Shown here: positions 28,273-35,436 of the stretch, one piece after another
Layout of the letters: each line of letters begins with the position of its first letter
Position numbering within the stretch: the stretch's first letter is position 1
Assembly (NCBI GenBank): GCA_002869435.1
Contig: PKSX01000256.1
Span: forward strand, 1-35,436
Source of the DNA: Marinilabiliales bacterium
GTDB taxonomy: Bacteria; Bacteroidota; Bacteroidia; Bacteroidales; DTU049
Length of the DNA: 35,436 bases
Reading direction: 5' to 3'
Position numbers and translations under genes: made by a program
The notes under the pieces: model-generated
Database searches by the model: none
What the model was told of the DNA's origin: nothing
What the model saw: only the letters and a program-made list of their open reading frames with translations

Positions 28273-30033
28273 ATGAAAAAATCCTTATTCCTTCTGTTGA
28301 TATTGCTCACCACCGGACTTAATGCCCAGGAAAAACCATTCACAATTCCCTACGAACTCGACTCAAACAAGACCATGACTTACGAAGAAATTGTAACCAT
28401 GTGTCATACCGTTGACTCATTGTTCATGGAAGTGCGGCTGAAAAGTTTCGGAACCACTTCGCGTGGATATGATCTACCCTACCTCATTGTGGAAGATCCG
28501 ATGAAAAGAGATAAAAAACTAACACTCTGGATTCAGGCAGGCATACACCCCGGCGAAAGTGAAGGCGCCGATGCAGGATTCCTTTTTCTGCGAGATGTAC
28601 TAACAAAACCCGAATTCAGAGTCATGCTGCAGAAAGTGCGCATTATTTTCATTCCGGTTTTCAATGCCGATGGATGGAACCGCATGAGCCCCTACAATCG
28701 CATCAATCAAAACGGCCCTGAGGAAATGGGCTGGCGCTGCACCGCGCAGAATCTGAATCTGAACCGCGATTTTATGAAAGCAGATGCCCCTGCCATGCAA
28801 AACTGGCTCAAACTTTTCAATGAAATCAACCCCGATTTTGTGGTCGATTGCCATACTACTGATGGGGCAGATTATCAGTACGCACTTACTTACGGACTTG
28901 ATACTCATGAAGCATTAAATCAGGATGTAGCTAAATGGCTCAACGAAAAATATGTTCCTTTGGTTGAGGCAAATATGTCGCAGGCTGGATATCCTATTTA
29001 CCCTTATGTAGCTTTCCGCGAGTGGCATAATCCAAAAAGCGGATTGAGAACATATGCTTCGCGTCCAATGCTGTCGCATGGATATACGATTTTGTCAGAC
29101 CGCCCGTGCCTGCTAATTGAAACTCACATGCTAAAACCCTATAATATCAGAGTTGAGTCCACGCGGCAGATGTTGCTAAATACACTTATTGTTCTGAACA
29201 CATACAACACCGAGTATCACGATGTTTTACAAAAAGCAGATGCAGACCGAAAATCAAAAGAATTTGCAAAGTCCAAGTTCCCTATCCATTTCAAGACCTC
29301 AATGCAAGACAGCTCACTCACAAATTTTCTCGGATTTGACTATGATACATTAACCAGTGAAATAACAGGCGGAAAGTATTTTGTGTATCATAACGATCAG
29401 CCTGAAACATTCAACCTCTGGATTTTCAATAAAATTGTTATCGACCGTGAAGTAGATCTCCCGATTGCATATGTCATCCCGCCTGAATGGAGCGAGGTCA
29501 TATACCGGCTTAAGTTACACGGAATAAGTATTATAACTGTTCAGGAAGATACTGAAGTGGAAGCCACTCAAACCAAATTCTCAAATATTGAATTTCCTAA
29601 TCGTCCATACGAAGGTCGCTTCAGTCCGAGTTTCGATGCTGAAGAATATGAAACAACCATTATTGTTCATAAAGGCAGTGCTCTTGTAAGGGTGAATCAG
29701 GATAAAATTAAAGTTATTGCATGGTTACTGGAACCTTACTCAGAAGACAGCTTTCTCAAATGGGGTTTTTTCAATACCATTTTCGAGCAAAAGGAATATG
29801 GTGAGCTTTATGTTATGGAACCTATTGCCGTGGAAATGTTTGAAAAAGATCCTGCATTAGAAGCAGAATTCGAGGAATTGAAAGCCAGCAATCCACAATT
29901 CGCAGCCAGCCAGTGGGCACAAATGAACTGGGTATACAACCACAGTCTCTGGGCTGATCCTCAGAAAGATGTTTATCCGGTTATAAAAATCACTAAAGAA
30001 TCAGAATTTCAAAAACTAAATCCCAGCAGATAA
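28273..30033 (+). CDS. Secreted M14-family zinc carboxypeptidase-like protein
   Basis: Signal peptide MKKSLFLLLILLTTGLNAQ; zinc/catalytic contexts QAGIHPGESEG, LNLNRDFMKADAPAMQ, DFVVDCHTTDG. Confidence 0.88.
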   Translation: MKKSLFLLLILLTTGLNAQEKPFTIPYELDSNKTMTYEEIVTMCHTVDSLFMEVRLKSFGTTSRGYDLPYLIVEDPMKRDKKLTLWIQAGIHPGESEGADAGFLFLRDVLTKPEFRVMLQKVRIIFIPVFNADGWNRMSPYNRINQNGPEEMGWRCTAQNLNLNRDFMKADAPAMQNWLKLFNEINPDFVVDCHTTDGADYQYALTYGLDTHEALNQDVAKWLNEKYVPLVEANMSQAGYPIYPYVAFREWHNPKSGLRTYASRPMLSHGYTILSDRPCLLIETHMLKPYNIRVESTRQMLLNTLIVLNTYNTEYHDVLQKADADRKSKEFAKSKFPIHFKTSMQDSSLTNFLGFDYDTLTSEITGGKYFVYHNDQPETFNLWIFNKIVIDREVDLPIAYVIPPEWSEVIYRLKLHGISIITVQEDTEVEATQTKFSNIEFPNRPYEGRFSPSFDAEEYETTIIVHKGSALVRVNQDKIKVIAWLLEPYSEDSFLKWGFFNTIFEQKEYGELYVMEPIAVEMFEKDPALEAEFEELKASNPQFAASQWAQMNWVYNHSLWADPQKDVYPVIKITKESEFQKLNPSR

Positions 30034-30794
30034 TGAAAATCATATCATATAATGTAAACGGAATACGGGCAGCAATAGGAAAAGGATTTATTGAATGGCT
30101 CGGGCAAACCGGTGCCGATGTGGTTTGTTTGCAGGAAAGCAAGGCTCAGCCTGATCAGATACCAATTATGGAGTTTGAAAGCATAGGTTATCAGACCTTC
30201 TGGCATAGTGCAGAAAAAAAAGGTTACAGCGGGGTTGCAATTCTTACCAAGATCAAGCCCGATCACATTACTTATGGAATCGGAATTCCGGAATACGATC
30301 GTGAAGGCCGCTTCCTAAGAGCCGATTACGGAGATTTGAGCATTGTTTCTGTATATCATCCCTCAGGCTCAAGCGGTGATGAACGCCAGGAATTTAAAAT
30401 GAAATGGCTAGATGATTTTTACGATAAAGTGCATGAACTAAAGAAAGAAAGGCCAAACCTCATCATTTCCGGCGATTACAATATCTGCCACAAGGAAATC
30501 GATATTCACGATCCAAAAGGAAATAAAAACAACTCTGGCTTCCTGCCCGAAGAACGGGAATGGATAGGCAAATTCATCGACAGCGGATTTATTGATACAT
30601 TCAGAGAATTCCACCCCGAGCCGCATCGCTACAGCTGGTGGAGTTACCGCCGCCAGGCCCGCGACCGAAACCTCGGCTGGCGCATCGATTACCACATGGT
30701 AACCGAAAATCTGAAAAGCCGCCTTAAAGATGCCGACATTCTTGATCAGGTGGTGCACAGCGATCATTGTCCGATTACGCTTGAGATAGATTAA
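30033..30794 (+). CDS. xth: Exodeoxyribonuclease III (AP endonuclease family)
   Basis: MKIISYNVNGIRAAI, VVCLQESKA, NLIISGDYNICHKEIDIHDPK, RIDYHMVTENL, SDHCPITLEI. Confidence 0.95.
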   Translation: MKIISYNVNGIRAAIGKGFIEWLGQTGADVVCLQESKAQPDQIPIMEFESIGYQTFWHSAEKKGYSGVAILTKIKPDHITYGIGIPEYDREGRFLRADYGDLSIVSVYHPSGSSGDERQEFKMKWLDDFYDKVHELKKERPNLIISGDYNICHKEIDIHDPKGNKNNSGFLPEEREWIGKFIDSGFIDTFREFHPEPHRYSWWSYRRQARDRNLGWRIDYHMVTENLKSRLKDADILDQVVHSDHCPITLEID

Positions 30795-30800
30795 TAGTTT

Positions 30801-30808
30801 TAACTTTG
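30801..30808 (+). promoter_or_regulatory. -7 element (TAACTTTG) upstream of rmuC
   Basis: Exact TAnnTTTG; CTTG at 30780-30783 with a 17-nt spacer; ATG at 30814. Confidence 0.5.
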
Positions 30809-30813
30809 TGTTT

Positions 30814-32187
30814 ATGATAGAAATAATCCTCCCCTCTATAGCCATCCTGATCAGCCTTATTATTCTGATCATTTTGCTAACAAAGAAAAGCGGAACGACA
30901 ACAGCCGACACTTCAAAACTTGAAGACCAGGTTCAGTCGCTCGACCGTCTCATCCGTGAGGAATTTGAACGCAACCGTGAGTCGTTGCAAAAAGCACTGC
31001 GCGAAAACCGGGAGGAACTGAGCAATTCTTTCAAAAACCTTGGCGAAGGACAAAGCAAACAATTTGAAACGTTCAACAAAAACCTGAATGATCTGGTAAA
31101 GCTATTTACTGAAAGAACGGAACGATTATACGAAGTTCTCAGAGAAACCGCACTGGAGAACAGGACTGAGCAAACCAAGTCGCTGACCGGGATTCGCGAA
31201 ACCGTTGAAAAAAAACTCACCAGTCTGCAGGAAGACAACAGCAAAAAGCTGGAAGAAATGCGCAAAACCGTGGATGAGAAACTTCAGGAAGGACTCGAGA
31301 AGCGCTTCAATGAATCGTTTAAACTGATCAGCACCCGGCTTGAAGAAGTACATAAAGGTCTGGGCGAAATGCAGAGTCTGGCCTCTGGTGTGGGTGATTT
31401 GAAAAAAGTTCTTACCAATGTAAAAACCCGTGGAAACCTTGGCGAGGTGCAACTGGGATCTATCCTTGAACAAATCTTCAGCCCCGAACAGTATGAGCAC
31501 AATGCACAGGTAAAGGCCAATAGTCAGGAACGCGTTGAATTTGCTGTAAAACTTCCCGGCAAAACACAAACCGATCAGGATCTGCTGCTTCCTATCGACT
31601 CCAAATTCCCTATTGAAGATTATCAGCGGCTACTCGAAGCATACGAAAAGGCCGACAGTACAAATACCGATCAGATTGAATCGGCAGCCAAACAATTTGA
31701 AAACTCTTTAAAGAAAAACGCCAAGGACATTTTTGAGAAATATATCAATCCTCCTGTTACTACCGATTTTGCCATAATGTTTGTACCCACAGAAGGGCTA
31801 TATGCAGAAGTACTACGCAGAACTGGCCTTTTCGAAAGTCTCCAACGCACATATAAAGTTACAGTAGTTGGGCCCAGCAATCTGGTGGCATTTTTAAGCA
31901 GTTTACAAATGGGATTCCGTACGCTGGCTATCGAAAAACGCAGCAGCGAAGTATGGAATCTGCTGGGTGCTGTGAAGGCCGAGTTTGGTAAATTCGGCGA
32001 TGTACTTGAAAAAACAAAGCAAAAACTCGAACAGGCTACCAAAACTATAGACTCTGCAGGTGTGCGTACAAGAGCCATTGAAAGAAAGCTGAAAGATGTT
32101 CAGGAATTACCGGTGATTGAAGACAACGACATTGCCGAAAGTATTGAAGAAGCCGGACACGAAGAAATTGACGAAAACGAAGACTGA
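30814..32187 (+). CDS. rmuC: DNA recombination protein RmuC
   Basis: N-terminal TM then coiled coil; NVKTRGNLGEVQLGSILEQIFSPEQYEHNAQV, LLLPIDSKFPIEDYQRLLEAYEKAD. ATG at 30814 preferred over the GTG at 30808 given in the ORF track. Confidence 0.94.
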   Translation: MIEIILPSIAILISLIILIILLTKKSGTTTADTSKLEDQVQSLDRLIREEFERNRESLQKALRENREELSNSFKNLGEGQSKQFETFNKNLNDLVKLFTERTERLYEVLRETALENRTEQTKSLTGIRETVEKKLTSLQEDNSKKLEEMRKTVDEKLQEGLEKRFNESFKLISTRLEEVHKGLGEMQSLASGVGDLKKVLTNVKTRGNLGEVQLGSILEQIFSPEQYEHNAQVKANSQERVEFAVKLPGKTQTDQDLLLPIDSKFPIEDYQRLLEAYEKADSTNTDQIESAAKQFENSLKKNAKDIFEKYINPPVTTDFAIMFVPTEGLYAEVLRRTGLFESLQRTYKVTVVGPSNLVAFLSSLQMGFRTLAIEKRSSEVWNLLGAVKAEFGKFGDVLEKTKQKLEQATKTIDSAGVRTRAIERKLKDVQELPVIEDNDIAESIEEAGHEEIDENED

Positions 32188-32189
32188 AA

Positions 32190-32894
32190 ATGACCGATCA
32201 TAAAAACAACTGCCTCATTTGCGGCAGCGAACTCATTTATGCAGACAACGAAGAAGATCTAAATTGCGAAATATGTGGGGAAGCCTTTCACAGCAAAGTG
32301 TATTGCGAGAACAAACATTTCATTTGTGATCATTGTCACAGTGCAGGTGCCAACGAAGTAATTCTGAAAAAATGCCTTCAAAGTAAAAGTCTGAACCCGA
32401 TTCAGCTGGCAAACGAAATAATGCATCTTCCTCAAATACATATGCACGGTCCCGAACATCATTATCTTGCCCCGGCAGTTTTGCTTACTGTGTATTATAA
32501 TCATCTGGGCCATCAGGACACTAAAGAAGCTAAACTCAAAGAAGCACTTAAGCGCTCATCAAATGTTCCGGGTGGCGCCTGTGGTTATTGGGGCACATGT
32601 GGAGCAGCAGTTGGGACTGGAATTTTCATAAGTTTAATCACCAATGCCAATCCTGTAAGTGAAAAAAGCTGGCAGCTTAGCAACATGATGACTGCCGCAT
32701 CACTATCAGCTGTGGCTAAGCATCCCGGTCCAAGATGTTGTAAAAGAGATACTTTTGAGGCACTTCAAACAGCTTCAGTATTTCTAAATGAACACTTTAA
32801 TTTCAAACCTGAATCTAACGAGTCGATCACCTGCAAATTCAGCCATCTGAATAAAGAATGCCTGGGCAAAAAATGCCCTTATTTCAAAAATTAG
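32190..32894 (+). CDS. DUF5714-like Cys-rich protein of unknown function
   Basis: N-terminal CxxC pairs (CLICG, CEICG, CDHCH), then GGACGYWGTCGAAVG, HPGPRCCKRDTFEAL and C-terminal C-S-H...CLGKKCPYF; resembles DUF5714 from memory. Confidence 0.75.
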   Translation: MTDHKNNCLICGSELIYADNEEDLNCEICGEAFHSKVYCENKHFICDHCHSAGANEVILKKCLQSKSLNPIQLANEIMHLPQIHMHGPEHHYLAPAVLLTVYYNHLGHQDTKEAKLKEALKRSSNVPGGACGYWGTCGAAVGTGIFISLITNANPVSEKSWQLSNMMTAASLSAVAKHPGPRCCKRDTFEALQTASVFLNEHFNFKPESNESITCKFSHLNKECLGKKCPYFKN

Positions 32895-33451
32895 AATGTA
32901 TACCCCAGGCTTATACCCGGCAGCGTTACGGTTACATATTCCCGCACAAATAAATTCCACACTGCTGTTTCGATCAGATCATCGCTAATCAAAAACTTAT
33001 TCATATGAACAATCAGGCCGCCTCTGAAGAAAAATCCTCCTTCAGGCTTCTGATATCTGTACCCTAGCCTAACAGTATTGTTTACCAGATGATATTCTCC
33101 GGTAATTAAATCAGTATTTAGATTCAGATATGCATAAGATAGACCAATGCTGTACTCAAACATATTTCTTCCTTTTCCAAAAAGAAAATTCAGCTCAGCT
33201 GTCCCGTTTGCTGTAGGAAAATTATTAAAAGGCAAATATCCTCCCCCTATTGATGTGCTGATATTTAAAAATCCGAATTTTGTCCAAATATGATCATAAC
33301 TGAATGCTACAGGCAGCGCACTTCCCACAATATCAAAATAGAAAGCATTATTGGCAAATTTTTCACCTTTCACTTTTAGCCTTTTTTCTTCCTGACTGAA
33401 AGCAGTTATTACAATAAGAGACAAAGCAAAACAAATTATCATCCTTTTCAT
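32891..33451 (-). CDS. Secreted outer-membrane beta-barrel-like protein
   Basis: Signal peptide MKRMIICFALSLIVITAFSQ, alternating aromatic/polar beta strands and aromatic C-terminus (PGISLGYTF). Confidence 0.65.
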   Translation of the reverse strand: MKRMIICFALSLIVITAFSQEEKRLKVKGEKFANNAFYFDIVGSALPVAFSYDHIWTKFGFLNISTSIGGGYLPFNNFPTANGTAELNFLFGKGRNMFEYSIGLSYAYLNLNTDLITGEYHLVNNTVRLGYRYQKPEGGFFFRGGLIVHMNKFLISDDLIETAVWNLFVREYVTVTLPGISLGYTF

Positions 33452-33463
33452 AAGCAGTGCTTT

Positions 33464-33488
33464 TATAATATTTCTTATGGATATTATA
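33464..33488. repeat. 8-9-8 inverted repeat TATAATAT-N9-ATATTATA in a divergent intergenic region
   Basis: Perfect arms seen directly, 13 bp upstream of the minus-strand start codon at 33451; AT-rich background lowers significance. Confidence 0.4.
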
Positions 33489-33632
33489 CAAATATAATGC
33501 TAATAATTACCGAAACAATAAAATTCGATAGTCCAATAGTTTTATATCACTAATGATTATATTAATTCACTAAAAAACTAAAACTCTTAACTTCATTCTG
33601 TGAGTCGGATTTTTCAATTTCAAGTATATTTA

Positions 33633-33640
33633 TAAATTTG
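33633..33640 (+). promoter_or_regulatory. -7 element (TAAATTTG) upstream of the His-rich small protein
   Basis: Exact TAnnTTTG ending 7 nt before the ATG (33648); TTTT at 33611-33614 is only a weak -33 candidate. Confidence 0.5.
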
Positions 33641-33647
33641 TACCACC

Positions 33648-34004
33648 ATGAGAAAAACAAAGGTCCTTTTGCAACGGATACTCTCTATACTGATGATCGC
33701 AATTATAAGTTGTATGATTGTCAACAGGGCTGTATTCATGCACACGCATATCATGGCAAACGGAACTGTTGTAACTCATGCTCACCCTTACGATAAAAGT
33801 GACCACAGTCCTTTTAAATCTCACAAGCACAGTAATAGCGAACTGCTGTTTCTTCAACAATTAAAGGATTTTCTACCAATTCTGGCGTTTGTTTTTACAG
33901 CATTATTAATTGTAAAACTCTCGAATTTCAGGAATCCTCAAATCCATGCTCCGTCTCTCCTATTAGATCGAATATATACAGGCAGAGCCCCTCCGGTACT
34001 TTAA
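33648..34004 (+). CDS. Small His-rich membrane protein (putative metal-related)
   Basis: 118 aa: hydrophobic N-terminal segment, His-rich extracytoplasmic-looking stretch FMHTHIMANGTVVTHAHPYDKSDHSPFKSHKHSNS, second TM (FLPILAFVFTALLIVKL). Confidence 0.8.
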   Translation: MRKTKVLLQRILSILMIAIISCMIVNRAVFMHTHIMANGTVVTHAHPYDKSDHSPFKSHKHSNSELLFLQQLKDFLPILAFVFTALLIVKLSNFRNPQIHAPSLLLDRIYTGRAPPVL

Positions 34005-34029
34005 GCTGTTTTCTACAGACTGAAACAGC
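34005..34029 (+). other. Hairpin GCTGTTT-N11-AAACAGC between the His-rich gene and the TonB-dependent receptor gene
   Basis: Perfect 7-bp inverted repeat beginning directly after the stop codon; no strong T-tract. Confidence 0.45.
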
Positions 34030-34102
34030 CATTTATTGTCAATTGGAATATTTCCGATTTAGCAATTCAGTCTGATCACATCTGAAATCAAGTTTAAAGT
34101 CA

Positions 34103-35436
34103 ATGAAAATCAATAGATTTCTTTTCATTTTATATGTATTAATGTTGAGTTCAAGTATCTCAACTGCACAAAAATCACCAACAGATGCCAATATTATTGG
34201 GCATGTTACATGCAATGGTGAGCATATCCCATTTGCTACAGTCAGTCTGAAGGGTACTGTTATTGGCGTTGCCTGTGATGAAAGTGGTCATTTTCAGCTC
34301 ATTAACGTTCCGGTTGGATCCCATACAGTTGTAGCACAGTCACTGGGTTATGAAGCCAAAGAACTTGAAATTGAAATAGATTTAGGACAAACACTCGAAA
34401 TTAAATTTGAGTTGAAAGAAGATGCTCTCGGGCTAAACGAGATTGTAGTAACAGGAGACCGGAATGAAAAAAACCGTAAAGATGCTGTAACAGTTGTTTC
34501 AGTGATTAGTCCAAAACTGTTAGTTTCTACTTACTCTCAAAATTTGTCTCAAAGTCTGCAGTATTCCTCTGGATTGCGTATAGAAAACAACTGCCAGAAT
34601 TGTGGTTTCAACCAGGTTCGAATGAATGGAATGGAAGGACCGTATTCTCAGGTTCTCATAAACAGCCGGCCTGTATTCAGTAGTCTGGCAGGTGTTTATG
34701 GATTAGAGCTCATTCCGGCAAACATGATTGAACGCGTTGAAATTATTAAAGGAGGTGGTTCAGCACTGTATGGAAGCAATGCCATTGCAGGCACGATAAA
34801 TGTAATTCTGAAAGATCCGATTGCCAATACATATGAATTCGGTTCCGGATTATCATTTATGGGAGTTGACAACACATACGGAAATAACTATGCACCGGAA
34901 TATCATCTGAATTTCAACTCATCAATGGTATCACATGATGCCAAAACCGGCATGGCCATTTATGCTTCACATAAGAACCAGCAACCATTTGATGCCAATG
35001 GCGATGGGTTTTCCGAACTTTCTAAAATTAACGGGATTACAATTGGTAGTCGTATATACCATCGATTTGGAAGTAAAAGCAAAATGAATATTGATATATT
35101 CTCAATTAATGAATACAGAAGGGGTGGAAATAATTTCGAAGCACCTGAACATGTAGCAGACATTGCCGAATCAGCCAAGCATCAAATCAACTCTGCTGCT
35201 ATTACATATGACAAGTTTTTCCAAGGAAATGCTAAGTTGAGTGCATTTTTCAGCATGCAACATATTAACCGTGATTCATATTATGGAGCTAACAATTCAC
35301 TGAGCGATTACGGGCATACTACTAATCTTAATTACTCAGGAGGAGTACAGTTTCATTCGCAAATGAAAAATGCCGACCTGATTTTCGGGCTGGAAAACAA
35401 TGCGGAATATCTAAATGATAGTAAATCTGACTATGC
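34103..35436 (+). CDS. TonB-dependent receptor with N-terminal carboxypeptidase-like (CarboxypepD_reg) domain, truncated by window end
   Basis: Signal peptide MKINRFLFILYVLMLSSSISTAQ, GHVTCNGEHIPFATVSLKGTVIGVACDESGHFQLINVPVGSHTVVAQSLGYE, plug NEIVVTGDRNEKNRKDAVTVVSVISPKLL...VEIIKGGGSALYGSNAIAGTINVILK. Frame open to the window end; absent from the ORF track because no stop is in the window. Confidence 0.93.
   Translation, partial: MKINRFLFILYVLMLSSSISTAQKSPTDANIIGHVTCNGEHIPFATVSLKGTVIGVACDESGHFQLINVPVGSHTVVAQSLGYEAKELEIEIDLGQTLEIKFELKEDALGLNEIVVTGDRNEKNRKDAVTVVSVISPKLLVSTYSQNLSQSLQYSSGLRIENNCQNCGFNQVRMNGMEGPYSQVLINSRPVFSSLAGVYGLELIPANMIERVEIIKGGGSALYGSNAIAGTINVILKDPIANTYEFGSGLSFMGVDNTYGNNYAPEYHLNFNSSMVSHDAKTGMAIYASHKNQQPFDANGDGFSELSKINGITIGSRIYHRFGSKSKMNIDIFSINEYRRGGNNFEAPEHVADIAESAKHQINSAAITYDKFFQGNAKLSAFFSMQHINRDSYYGANNSLSDYGHTTNLNYSGGVQFHSQMKNADLIFGLENNAEYLNDSKSDY

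Noticed and set aside
30438-31569. Minus-strand ORFs of 110-157 aa across xth and rmuC
   Set aside because: Antisense to confident CDSs; long because of codon bias rather than coding.
1-35436. CRISPR arrays, IS elements, prophage or toxin-antitoxin modules
   Set aside because: Looked for regularly spaced direct repeats, transposase/integrase motifs and small paired ORFs; none convincing.

Overview
The window looks like a chromosomal segment of a Bacteroidota (Bacteroidales-like) genome. Evidence: two proteins with Por/T9SS-type C-terminal sorting domains, several TAnnTTTG-type -7 promoter elements, and family content typical of the phylum. Left part (1-14 kb): a LytTR response regulator, a large NtrY-like histidine kinase, a secreted Asp-box (BNR) beta-propeller, a DUF4476 protein, a C10 (streptopain-like) peptidase, a FeoA-FeoB fusion and a secreted orphan with a Gly/Asn/Asp/Ser linker. 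Middle (13.7-25 kb): a minus-strand group (deoC, methyltransferase, lipoprotein; GT117/DUF2723 plus polysaccharide deacetylase), then tRNA-Gln(UUG), rimP, nusA and infB. Right part (25-35.4 kb): an orphan ketosynthase, tex, an M14 peptidase, xth, rmuC, a DUF5714 protein, an outer-membrane protein, a small His-rich membrane protein and a truncated TonB-dependent receptor. I see no CRISPR array, IS element, phage or obvious defence island. The window is mostly ordinary core sequence. The candidates most worth follow-up are the tRNA-Gln/terminator/rimP leader, the HxH-rich small protein paired with a CxxC-plug TonB receptor, the Cys-rich DUF5714 protein in a tex-xth-rmuC cluster, and several genes whose -7 box sits almost on the start codon (possible leaderless mRNAs). 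Family calls come from motif recognition by eye; no search was run.
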